From an uncultured Rubrobacteraceae bacterium (GTDB taxonomy: Bacteria; Actinomycetota; Rubrobacteria; Rubrobacterales; Rubrobacteraceae), in assembly GCA_902806015.1 (NCBI GenBank), contig CADCUZ010000099.1, positions 1 to 8,771 of the forward strand: 8,771 bases of DNA, read 5' to 3'. The translations under genes were made by a program, and so were the position numbers. Within the stretch, counting starts at the first letter, position 1. The number at the start of each line of letters is the position of its first letter. This document shows positions 1 through 6,308 of the stretch, piece by piece. The notes below the pieces were generated by a model, which was not told where the DNA came from, ran no database searches, and was given only the letters and a program-made list of their open reading frames with translations.

Positions 1-300
1 GAGAGCGCCCAAGCATTCTCACCCCTCACCCACACTAAGTCCACGCTCGCAAGAGCACTGCGGCCCCAAAATACTCCCACATAGTATTTCCATTGGCGGC
101 GCTTCGAAACCTGCGCCTCGACGCAGGCCGCCGCCCACGTTAAGCTAAAGATCCCTCCGAAGTAATCCTGGTAAAAATCGACCGAGCCTTTAATCTGGTT
201 ACGCTACGGGCGGCCGAACCGTGTTGCGTCAACTTCGTATTTGCCCGATCATGTGATTATATGGTTGCTGCTATAAGCTAAGCGTATCTGCGAGGCAAGG
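1..300. promoter_or_regulatory. AT-richer leader of the partition cassette, candidate centromere/operator region
   Basis: No coding sequence is supported here. By eye the stretch is clearly richer in A+T than the rest of the window. It contains a 7-base inverted repeat AAATACT/AGTATTT (69-75 and 83-89), a 6-base inverted repeat CCTGCG/CGCAGG (110-115 and 122-127), and the direct repeat TAAGCTAA (141-148 and 274-281). Imperfect copies of a TAATC(C)TGGT motif lie at 163-172 and 191-199. AT-rich segments at 257-263 and 272-277 could serve as -10 boxes, but neither has a convincing -35. Partition cassettes with ribbon-helix-helix partners usually keep their binding repeats upstream of parA, so this is the natural place for the partition site. 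That role is inferred from position. Confidence 0.4.
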
Positions 301-1041
301 TTGCGAAAGATTGCATTCACCAATGCGAAGGGCGGAGTCGCAAAGACCACGACGTGCGTGAATATTGGCGCGGGGCTGGCCTTGGCGGGCTACCGGACCC
401 TCCTCATAGATTGCGACACTCAAGGGCAAGTGTCCAAGAGTCTTGGCATCCAGGCGGGCGAAGGGTTGGCGGAACTCGTGCAGGGCGACGCAGGCCTCGG
501 AGACGTGCAAATCGAAGCTCGCGAGAACCTATTCGTGATCGCTGGCGGGGGGGCGCTCTCCGGCGTGAAGCGCCTAATCTCTCGAAGGGATATGCGGTCC
601 GAATCGGTGCTGAGCGAAGTCCTCGAAGACCTCCGAGGTTACGACTTCGTCCTGCTGGACACGGCGCCCTCGTGGGACGTCCTCAACGTCAATTGCCTCT
701 TCTACGTCGAGGAGCTCCTGATCCCGGTCTCGATGGAGGTGCTGGCGCTGCAGGGGATAGGCGACTTCCTGGGCCGCGTGGATCAGGTGCAGCGCTACCG
801 AGAGGACTCGCTCATACGGAGCATAATCCCTACGTTCTACGACGGTAGGGTGAGCAAGAGCGCCGAGATCCTGGAGCAGCTGGAGCGCTACTTTCCGGGT
901 GCCGTCTGGCCGGCCGTGCGTTACAACGTGAGGCTCTCGGAAGCGCCGGGCTTCGGTCAACATATCTTCGAGTACGCGAAAAAGAGCAACGGGGCCGCCG
1001 ATTACGCTCGCTTGGCGCAGCGGCTCGCGAAAGGGGCGTGA
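301..1041 (+). CDS. parA: ParA-family partition ATPase
   Basis: A 246-residue ParA/Soj/MinD-type P-loop ATPase, expected to bind the nucleoid in an ATP-dependent way and position plasmid or chromosome cargo together with a DNA-binding partner. The deviant Walker A motif KGGVAKTT is at residues 10-17, with both the signature and the catalytic lysine. The A' motif LLIDCDTQGQ is at about 35-44 and Walker B (YDFVLLDTAPSWD) at about 113-126. The late motif YNVRLSEAPGFGQ is characteristic of Soj-like proteins. There is no N-terminal helix-turn-helix extension, so it is the short form. The start is TTG at 301, with GAGG at 292-295 five bases before it; any later start would remove Walker A. The last four bases overlap the next gene (GTGA), which implies translational coupling. 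It is intact. The family call is certain; the actual cargo is not known. Confidence 0.95.
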   Translation: MRKIAFTNAKGGVAKTTTCVNIGAGLALAGYRTLLIDCDTQGQVSKSLGIQAGEGLAELVQGDAGLGDVQIEARENLFVIAGGGALSGVKRLISRRDMRSESVLSEVLEDLRGYDFVLLDTAPSWDVLNVNCLFYVEELLIPVSMEVLALQGIGDFLGRVDQVQRYREDSLIRSIIPTFYDGRVSKSAEILEQLERYFPGAVWPAVRYNVRLSEAPGFGQHIFEYAKKSNGAADYARLAQRLAKGA

Positions 1042-1703
1042 GCGAAGGTATGGGCCACAGGAGAAAAGTGCCCACAGATCTCATGGGAACAATCTTGGAT
1101 GAGGGTTCCGGAGCCTCTCGCGGGGAACGAACACTTTGGGAGTCTCGCGGGTTGCGTGGTGCCGACCAAAAAACAGGCTTGCGTTCTTCCGTGGATGAAG
1201 GCGCCGTCTCTTGGGAGGAGCCTCCAGAGCGGGTGGGTATTACGTTTAATCTTTCCAAACAGGTCAGCACGGAGCTGGACAAGCTCCGGCTCGAGCTTGA
1301 GCTGGAGGGGGATATTCGCCCCTCCAAGTCCGAGATTGCCGAGGTAGCGCTTCGGATCGCCGTAGAGGACGCACGAGGGAGGGGCAGAGAAAGCGAGTTG
1401 GTCGGAAGGCTAATCGAGCGGCGCGCGGCTCAGGCCACTGACGGTACCGACGAAGGTGGCACAACCCGGCGCAGCGTGGACGAAGCCGGCTTTATCATCG
1501 AGACCACCTACGACGGGAACGGGGAGGTCGTGGACGAGGACGTGGTCGCCAGCGTCGTCGAGTTGCCGGTGGAGGCGGAATACGTGGACGAGAAGGGGAG
1601 GCTGGTGAGCCTGGCAAAGGACGAGCTAGGGAACACCTTCGAGCAGATTATGGACGAGGAATTCAACACGCTCGGGACGAGGCTGCTCCCGGATGAGGAT
1701 TGA
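1038..1703 (+). CDS. Ribbon-helix-helix ParB/ParG-like partner with acidic repeat tail
   Basis: A 221-residue protein that starts with GTG inside the parA stop. Residues 1-63 look disordered. Residues 65-113 fit a ribbon-helix-helix fold: a short strand (RVGITFNLSKQV), a helix (STELDKLRLELELEG), then SKSEIAEVALRIAVEDA. This is the DNA-binding module used by ParG, Omega and CopG-type partition partners. The acidic C-terminal part has a recurring 11-residue unit beginning D-[EG]-x-G and followed by hydrophobic residues, at 148, 159, 184 and 195, with a further DEE at 206. I do not recognise a named family for this tail. Position after parA and the coupling make it the likely centromere-binding adaptor and operon repressor, with the disordered N-terminus perhaps stimulating the ATPase as in ParG. 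The function is inferred from fold and neighbourhood. No ParB-type helix-turn-helix or CTPase motif is visible. Confidence 0.75.
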   Translation: MSEGMGHRRKVPTDLMGTILDEGSGASRGERTLWESRGLRGADQKTGLRSSVDEGAVSWEEPPERVGITFNLSKQVSTELDKLRLELELEGDIRPSKSEIAEVALRIAVEDARGRGRESELVGRLIERRAAQATDGTDEGGTTRRSVDEAGFIIETTYDGNGEVVDEDVVASVVELPVEAEYVDEKGRLVSLAKDELGNTFEQIMDEEFNTLGTRLLPDED

Positions 1704-1719
1704 GGCGCTCCTTGGCGCC
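1704..1719 (+). terminator. Short hairpin directly after the partition cassette
   Basis: GGCGC (1704-1708) pairs with GCGCC (1715-1719) across a 6-base loop, starting on the base after the stop codon of the ribbon-helix-helix gene. A modest T run (TTTTCC) follows only at about 1733. A second hairpin, GTTTGG/CCAAAC, lies at 1758-1776. Together they could end transcription, but neither has the classical stem followed by a U tract. Confidence 0.3.
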
Positions 1720-1786
1720 CGATCGTGATCGATGTTTTCCAAGAGACCGTCTTAATAGTTTGGAGGTACCCCAAACTCCCCAACGT

Positions 1787-2410
1787 TTACCAATAGCCTT
1801 CAGCTGTCCTGCTCGACCGATCTTGCGCTAGTCCGGCAGCTGTTCGCGTCCCGCCGCTTCCCCACTCCCAGTCCGCATTCGTCAGCGCGTACTGAACCTC
1901 TCCCTGCTCGGCGTCCGCGATGGGCTCAAGCCCACTCCCTGCGGAACGTCCGCGTATGCGTCAGGCCGGCATTCTCCATCACGCGCCGGGATGCCGCGTT
2001 GACCGCCATCTTTTCCGTCATCACGCGCTGCATGCCGAGCTGGGTGAAGCCCTTGCGGATCGGGCCGCGAGACCCTTCGGTGGCGTAGCCCTTCCCCCAG
2101 GCGGACCTGCGCATCCGGTGGCCGAGGTCGACCTCGTCGGAGCCAGCGCCTTCTGGTGGGTGGAACGCGAACCAGACTAGGAACGCCCCTGTGGACTTCT
2201 CGACGGCAGCCCAGAAGCCGAGCCCCTCGGAACGCTCCTGGTAGCGGAGGAACCGGGGCAGGGTCTCGTTGCGGATCGCATCGAGGGCATCGTTTTGCCC
2301 CCGGTTAGGAAGCGCATGATCCCGGTATCCCCGTCGAGGTCGAACAGTTCGTCCGCGTCGGTCTCGGTGAACTGGCGCAACACCAACCGTTCGGTCTCCA
2401 GGATACGCGC
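1787..2410 (-). pseudogene. GNAT acetyltransferase (RimJ/RimL-like), broken by two frameshifts
   Basis: Three reading frames on the - strand join into one GNAT protein of the Acetyltransf_3 type. The N-terminal piece begins ETERLVLRQFTETDADELF and ends at MRFLTGGK. The frame changes at about 2291-2303, in an AAAA/GGGGG stretch, and continues from DALDAIRNETLPRF through GFWAAVEKSTGAFL to the acetyl-CoA region RSAWGKGYATEG and NAASRRVMENAGL. A stop (TGA at 1926-1928) follows REWA, where one surplus T shifts the frame. The next frame continues EPIADAEQGEVQYALTNADW, a typical end for the family, and reaches TAA at 1787-1789. The start is unclear: no good ATG or GTG is in frame near LETERL, and only TTG codons are available. 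The native enzyme would have transferred acetyl from acetyl-CoA to an amine. As written it cannot make full-length protein. Confidence 0.85.
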
Positions 2411-2514
2411 ACCGCCCGATCATTCCCGCGAAGGGCAAGCCCAGGTAACGTGGTCAAGCCTGGTGCAGACGGCAAGCGCTTCTCGACCCGCGGGGTGCTC
2501 CTCCCAGAGCCGTC

Positions 2515-3024
2515 CTACCGCGTCTTGCTCAGGGCGTAGCGCTCTATGGCATCGTGGGCGGCGTTTATCTCCGCGGTCACCTTCTCGGCGCGAGGGCGTT
2601 TGTCCGGGTCGGGGAACCTGTCGGGGTGGAAACGCTTGATAAGCTCCCGGCGCTTGCGGTCCACCTCCCCCATCGAGGCGCCCGGGACGAGGCCGAGCCG
2701 GTCGTAGGCGGAGAGTACGTTCGGCGGGTACTTGAACTGGGCGAAGTTCGGGGAGGAGGCCCGTCCCCGGGAGGCCCGGTTGCCGAAGCCCTGCCGGGAG
2801 TTGCGGGTCCCGGCGGAGGTCGTGGGCCGGCCCTCTTCCGCGCGGCGGCGTTCTTCGGCGCGGCGCAGCTCTTCTTGGGCGCTCCTGAGGGCGGCCTCGA
2901 AGGCTCCCCTCAGGGCCTCGCCGCGTTCGCGGCCGGTACGGAGGCGTTCTCGGACGCGCTCGTCCTCCTGCAGGTTTGAGACGAGGCCGCGGGCGAGGCG
3001 GCCCAGGCGGCGCGGGATGCTCAC
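2515..3024 (-). CDS. J-domain (DnaJ-like) co-chaperone, last gene of the pspA operon
   Basis: A 169-residue protein with a C-terminal J domain, about residues 99-166: YDRLGLVPGAS is helix I, EVDRKRRELIKRFHPD is helix II ending in the diagnostic HPD at 133-135, and AEINAAHDAIERY is helix III. HPD is what stimulates DnaK ATPase activity. There is no Gly/Phe region, zinc finger or C-terminal substrate domain, so it is a class C J-protein. Residues 1-65 are basic and helical (probable coiled coil, rich in R and E), and 66-98 are a low-complexity linker; the N-terminal half presumably docks to the client. The start is GTG at 3024, sharing GTGA with the stop of the upstream gene, so translation is coupled. 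Placement at the end of a PspA operon suggests it recruits Hsp70 to PspA assemblies or their membrane partners (inference). No clear terminator follows. Confidence 0.88.
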   Translation of the reverse strand: MSIPRRLGRLARGLVSNLQEDERVRERLRTGRERGEALRGAFEAALRSAQEELRRAEERRRAEEGRPTTSAGTRNSRQGFGNRASRGRASSPNFAQFKYPPNVLSAYDRLGLVPGASMGEVDRKRRELIKRFHPDRFPDPDKRPRAEKVTAEINAAHDAIERYALSKTR

Positions 3025-3689
3025 TGCCCGCGTTCGTCCCGGGTGTCCCAGTATTCCTCGGAGTCCGCGAGCGGGCCGGGCCGCCTGAGCACCTGCGTGT
3101 CGTCCTCGCCGACGCCGCCTATCACCTGGGTCTCGTCGCCCGCGGTGGTGTCTTCGGGGGGCTGATCGGGCTCCCCCTTGGGCTCGCTCTGCTGCGGAAG
3201 GCCGAAGAAGCCGCGCACCATGTCGATGTCCTCCAGGTCCGCCTCGGCGGCGTCTATCTTGCGCTCCTGCTCGGCTACGCCGAAGTTGCGCGCCTCGTGG
3301 GCCTTGCGGATCTGGTCTTCGAGGTTCCGGATCACGTCTTCGGTGTCGTCCTTGAGCTTGCGGATACGGTTCTCGCTGAGGTCTATCTCGGACTCCAGCC
3401 TGGCCTCCCTGGCCCTGGTCGAAGAATCGAGCTCGTTTATGTCTATGCCCGCGGCTTCGAGCGTCTGGCGCACGATGCGGACGGCGGCCGGACGCGGCAC
3501 CTCGGGCGGGAGGTTCTTTATAACCTCGGCGGCCCGCTCGACGGTGAAGGCCCGTGAGTGGGGGCTGGCCTCACCAGAATTTCCAACCCCGGTCTCCTGC
3601 CGGGAGTAGATCGAGGTCCCGTCGTCCCCTTCCTGCTCCTTGAACATCCGGGAGAAGAAGCTCTGCCGGTTGGTCTGTTCTTCGCTCAT
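3021..3689 (-). CDS. Acidic coiled-coil protein of the pspA operon with twin TQV motifs
   Basis: A 222-residue soluble protein without a signal peptide or TM segment. Residues 47-85 form a small helical domain (AFTVERAAEVIKNLPPEV, then RPAAVRIVRQTLEAAGI). Residues 90-155 are a long charged coiled coil, including STRAREARLESEIDLSENR. The C-terminal region is acidic and disordered and carries two copies of an acidic-TQV-aliphatic motif: DETQVI at 185-190 and DDTQVL at 196-201. In actinobacteria, threonines preceded by acidic residues with a hydrophobic at +3 are favoured by Ser/Thr kinases and read by FHA domains, so this could be a phospho-switch; no kinase or FHA gene is in the window. The ATG start at 3689 overlaps the preceding stop by 4 bases. 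I do not know a family name. The coiled coil resembles the substrate-free body of PspA and may bind it. Expression looks real: coding-like third positions and tight coupling on both sides. Confidence 0.82.
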   Translation of the reverse strand: MSEEQTNRQSFFSRMFKEQEGDDGTSIYSRQETGVGNSGEASPHSRAFTVERAAEVIKNLPPEVPRPAAVRIVRQTLEAAGIDINELDSSTRAREARLESEIDLSENRIRKLKDDTEDVIRNLEDQIRKAHEARNFGVAEQERKIDAAEADLEDIDMVRGFFGLPQQSEPKGEPDQPPEDTTAGDETQVIGGVGEDDTQVLRRPGPLADSEEYWDTRDERGQ

Positions 3690-4474
3690 CTCGCGGCCAT
3701 CCTCTCCGTAGTGGGCAGCGACTCCACGCTTCTTGTGACCTCGTCCAGACCGCGCCGGAAGTAGGCAACCCGCTCCTTGAGCTGCTGGAGACGCGGGTCG
3801 AGCGGGCCGGAAGAAAGCCTGTGGTCCACCGCGAGCAACTCGCCGCGCAGGTTGCCGAGCAGGCTCTCCGCGCTCTCTAACTGGGCGTTTATCATGCTGA
3901 TGCCGTCAAGTACGTCCCCGTAGCCGGCGAGCTCTCCCCGCCGCCCCTCAAGCGCGGCTTCGAACGGCGACCGCAGGGGCGAGCCCTCCTCCAGCCGGGC
4001 GAGGTCTTTCTCCAGGCCCTTTATGCGACCGGAGATCTCGCGCCGGTCGAGGCCCTCCAGGTGCCGCCGCAGCAACGCCCGCCGGCGCGCGAGCCGCGCC
4101 GCGTCGCCCACCTCCCCGACGATGGTGAAGATGTCCTCGTCCAGCAGCGGCCTGTACTGCTCGGGCAGAAGCTTCCAGCTCTCGATGACCCCGGCCTGAA
4201 GCTCCGCGAGGCGCCTGGTTTGGGGGGCGGCGATGCGGTCCTCCCTGCCAATGCGCGCGAGCTCTTTAACGTTCTCCCGCGCCCGGCGGGAGAGCTCTCG
4301 GCGCGCGTTGCCCCGCCGGTCCAGCAGGCGCCCGCCCGTGTACGCGGCGCCCGCTCCGAAGAGGCCCGCGAGCAGGTAGCTGGTCTCAGGACCCGTCGCG
4401 GCCATCACGGCGAGGCCCGAGAAGGAGCCGAAGGGGATCAGCCTCGTCAAATACCGGGAGACGCCGCTACCCAC
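3686..4474 (-). CDS. Two-TM membrane protein with coiled-coil body, PspM-like in layout
   Basis: A 262-residue protein. Two hydrophobic segments near the N-terminus, about residues 12-28 (LIPFGSFSGLAVMAATG) and 31-50 (TSYLLAGLFGAGAAYTGG), form a hairpin in the membrane. An Arg-rich juxtamembrane stretch follows (DRRGNARRELSRRAR), then about 190 residues of charged helix. That part includes LDRREISGRIKGLEKDLARL at about 142-161 and LQQLKERVAYFRRGLDEV near the end, and probably lies in the cytoplasm. The start is GTG at 4474, eight bases inside pspA, with a strong GGAGGAGG about 8 bases upstream. Order and architecture match the mycobacterial pspA-Rv2743c (PspM) pair, in which a two-TM protein anchors PspA to the membrane. 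I see no sequence motif proving homology, so PspM is an analogy. Its likely job is to hold or sense PspA at the inner face of the membrane. Confidence 0.82.
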   Translation of the reverse strand: MGSGVSRYLTRLIPFGSFSGLAVMAATGPETSYLLAGLFGAGAAYTGGRLLDRRGNARRELSRRARENVKELARIGREDRIAAPQTRRLAELQAGVIESWKLLPEQYRPLLDEDIFTIVGEVGDAARLARRRALLRRHLEGLDRREISGRIKGLEKDLARLEEGSPLRSPFEAALEGRRGELAGYGDVLDGISMINAQLESAESLLGNLRGELLAVDHRLSSGPLDPRLQQLKERVAYFRRGLDEVTRSVESLPTTERMAAR

Positions 4475-5219
4475 GCGGGCCCTCCTCCGGCCCCTCGGTC
4501 CCGGGCTCGACTGGCGCCTCTTCCGTGGTGGCGGCCTCTATGGGCTCGGGCTCGCGGAGGCCCATCTCTATCTCCATCATCTCCAGCTCGTGCTCGGCGT
4601 CGAGGCGCTTTATGTCCACCTCGGCCGCGGCGATCTGGCGCTCGGTGTCGCTGGTGCCGAGCTCGCCGACAGCCTCCGCCTCGTAGGAGGCCTGGCGGAT
4701 GGACTGGCGGGCCTTTTCGAGGTCCCGGGAGGAGTCGGAGAGGGAGATCTGGGCCCGCGCGTCGTTGGCGGTGCGGAGCGCCCGGGCGCGCTGGTGCTCT
4801 TCCATGAGGGCGGCCCGTTCGCGCGCGACGTCGTTGTAGCGGCGCTCCTGGTCGCGGAAGGCCCGCTCCATCTCCTGGGAGTTCTTGCGCGCCTCCTCAA
4901 GCCTGCCCTCTATCTCCGCGAGCTGCGTCTGCGCCTCTTGCTTTTGCTGGACGACCTCGACGGCGGCGGCGCGCTGGCCGCGCCCGGCGAGCTCGCGGGC
5001 TTGGCGCTCCTTTACGGCCAGGGTCTTCTGCTTGCTCGCGGCGTCGTTGGCGAGCATCTTCTCGTAGGCCATCGTCCGGGCCGCCGCGACCTGAAGCTTC
5101 TTCAGATTCTCCAGCTCGTCTTGGACGGCGTTTTCGAGCAGTATCTCGGGGTTGCGCTGTTCGACCCCGGAAAGAAACTTTCCGAAAAAGCCGCGGATCG
5201 CTCTAGTCAGTCTTCCCAT
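4467..5219 (-). CDS. pspA: PspA/IM30 (Vipp1) family membrane-remodelling protein
   Basis: A 250-residue PspA/IM30 protein, a bacterial member of the ESCRT-III superfamily that polymerises on stressed membranes and limits proton leak. Residues 1-22 are the amphipathic membrane-binding helix (MGRLTRAIRGFFGKFLSGVE), followed by the family signature NPEILLENAVQDELENLKKL (23-42). The long helical hairpin runs to about 155, with the expected break AGRGQRAAAVEVV at about 78-90. Later helices end near 221. The last 29 residues are a Pro/Glu-rich acidic tail longer than that of E. coli PspA (about 222 residues), perhaps a docking site for partners. The start is ATG at 5219, which begins the conserved first helix. 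It is the first gene of a four-gene overlapping operon, and an extended -10 lies about 50 bases upstream. No sigma-54/PspF-type promoter elements are evident, in line with actinobacteria. Confidence 0.93.
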   Translation of the reverse strand: MGRLTRAIRGFFGKFLSGVEQRNPEILLENAVQDELENLKKLQVAAARTMAYEKMLANDAASKQKTLAVKERQARELAGRGQRAAAVEVVQQKQEAQTQLAEIEGRLEEARKNSQEMERAFRDQERRYNDVARERAALMEEHQRARALRTANDARAQISLSDSSRDLEKARQSIRQASYEAEAVGELGTSDTERQIAAAEVDIKRLDAEHELEMMEIEMGLREPEPIEAATTEEAPVEPGTEGPEEGPRG

Positions 5220-5268
5220 CTGGGCCGCCCACCCCCGGCTGTCGTCGGACCTGCAAAGTCAGTCGTGG

Positions 5269-5277
5269 ATTATATCA
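5269..5277 (-). promoter_or_regulatory. Extended -10 promoter element for the pspA operon
   Basis: Read on the - strand this is TGATATAAT: a perfect TATAAT (5269-5274) preceded by TGn (5275-5277), the extended -10 form that needs little or no -35. Nothing like TTGACA stands 17 bases upstream; the region there is GC-rich (GGCGGGG). A start site near 5262 would give a leader of about 43 bases before the pspA ATG, with a G-rich stretch (GGGGGTGGG) as a possible Shine-Dalgarno site. The element overlaps the last codons and TAA of the upstream ORF (5270-5272). Such a match is rare in DNA this GC-rich. Confidence 0.65.
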
Positions 5278-5752
5278 TCGGTACGGACGGTCCCCGCCAG
5301 GGTTTCGGGGGAGCTGACAGCGGCCCACGGGCGGGAGACGGGTCCCGATTGCCCGTAGGGAGGATCTCAGGTCGGCGTCCGCGCGCAGCGCTGCCCCGGT
5401 CGGCCGATGGCCGAAAGCCTCTAACGGGCACCCCGTAGCGCTCCTCGGGCGTGTTTCTGCCCAAGATCACGATGGCGCTCGGCTCCTCGACCTCAAAGGA
5501 GGCCTCTAGTGCCCTCCCGGCCGCCACCATCCCGAAGTGGTCGCCCTCGTCGAGCGGGACCGGCTCGCCCTCGCGTGTCTCGACCCGGTCGAGCAACAGG
5601 TCGAGCTCCCTGACGTCGCCTGGGACGATTAGGATCACGGCGATGGTCATCCCCGCGCGGGTCGAAGGCTTCTCCTCCACCTGCCCCACTAGCACCGACC
5701 CCCGCCTTCCGGCATCCCCCGGTCCAACTCCCCCGACCCGGCGACGTCTCAC
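5270..5752 (-). CDS. Unrecognised small protein, coupled to the upstream membrane gene
   Basis: A 160-residue reading frame whose GTG start at 5752 shares GTGA with the stop of the upstream membrane-protein frame, a strong sign that it is a real gene. The middle looks folded: TIAVILIVPGDVRELDLLLD (about residues 36-55) suggests a strand and helix, and SAIVILGRNTPEERYGVPV (about 92-110) another strand and loop. Codon third positions are GC-rich up to about residue 112. After VRGF the composition changes to Arg/Pro-rich, which reads more like noncoding sequence; a different frame there (AFGHRPTGAALRADADLRSS) also has coding-like third positions, so a late frameshift is possible. I do not recognise the family and assign no function. 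An internal ATG (residue 35, MTIAVILIV) is an alternative start, but the overlap and the preceding GTGGAGGAGAAG region favour the longer product. Confidence 0.5.
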   Translation of the reverse strand: MRRRRVGGVGPGDAGRRGSVLVGQVEEKPSTRAGMTIAVILIVPGDVRELDLLLDRVETREGEPVPLDEGDHFGMVAAGRALEASFEVEEPSAIVILGRNTPEERYGVPVRGFRPSADRGSAARGRRPEILPTGNRDPSPARGPLSAPPKPWRGPSVPMI

Positions 5753-6258
5753 GAGGCGTAGGCTAGGAACAGCCCCGTCGGAACTAGCACATCCAGCCGG
5801 TAGAAGACCGAAGCTGCTACCTCCTCGCCCGTCTCGGGCACTAGAAGCCCCAGCAGCACCGCCAGCCCGTAGCAGAACAACACGGCCCCGAGGATCATGA
5901 GCACCACCCTTCGGACCCCGCGCAACGCGGTGGCGAGCAGTATTAGAAAGGATATTACGTAAAGCCCGCTCTAAGTACCGCCCGTAAAGAACACCATCAT
6001 GGCGATGACGGCGGCGTAGAACGCGTAGACGCCGCCGCAGAACCCGCCCGTGAACTGCCCCGCCGGCAAGAGTGGAATCACCACGGCCGCCAGGATTAAC
6101 CCCGAGCGAGGCGGCGAGGTACAGCGGGACGAAGGAGACCGGGGGTCGTAGGACGAAGCGTGAACCAGCAGCAGCGCGGCCGCGAGAAGGACCACATACA
6201 ACCGTGAGAAAACCTTCAGGCCCCGCGCGTCCCTCCTATAACCGGTTTTGTCTCCCAC
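5749..6258 (-). pseudogene. Degenerate multi-TM membrane protein
   Basis: One - strand frame runs from GTG at 6258 to TGA at 5749-5751 but is broken by an in-frame TAG at 5971-5973. It encodes several hydrophobic helices: LYVVLLAAALLLVHAS, LILAAVVIPLLPAG, VYAFYAAVIAMMVFF, and after the TAG YVISFLILLATAL, VVLMILGAVLFCYGLAVLLG and LVPTGLFLAYAS. Between the first and second helix the frame reads hydrophilic (RSPSSRCTSPPRSG), while a neighbouring frame reads VSFVPLYLAASLG. Restoring one base in the C run at 6141-6145 and removing one in the C run at 6100-6103 gives a continuous hydrophobic protein of roughly 170 residues with about five TM segments. So there are two compensating shifts plus a stop. 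It could still be two short genes, or a sequencing artefact. The function is unknown. Its stop overlaps the start of the next gene. Confidence 0.6.
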
Positions 6259-6308
6259 GCCAAAGTATCATACGCACATACGCCCACCCCGCCACTGGAG
6301 GACGAGCC
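6259..6308. promoter_or_regulatory. Divergent intergenic region with possible overlapping -10 boxes
   Basis: The short gap between the PRC-barrel gene (+) and the degenerate membrane gene (-) contains the near-palindrome GTATCATAC (6265-6273). It reads TATCAT on the + strand and TATGAT on the - strand, so both could be -10 boxes. No convincing -35 stands at the right distance for either. The GGAGG at 6297-6301 belongs to the PRC-barrel gene. Confidence 0.3.

Noticed and set aside
354..1327. Frames overlapping parA and the partner gene in other phases and on the other strand
   Set aside because: parA and its partner explain the region fully; the overlapping frames show no family features.
2554..3764. 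Open frames on the + strand opposite the J-domain and coiled-coil genes
   Set aside because: Same reason: no ribosome sites or family motifs, and the - strand has the HPD motif and overlapping stop/start signals.
4061..5438. Long open frames on the + strand opposite pspA and the two-TM gene
   Set aside because: They are antisense shadows caused by high GC; composition is Arg/Pro- or Leu/Gly/Ala-biased without motifs, while the - strand encodes recognisable families with coupled starts.
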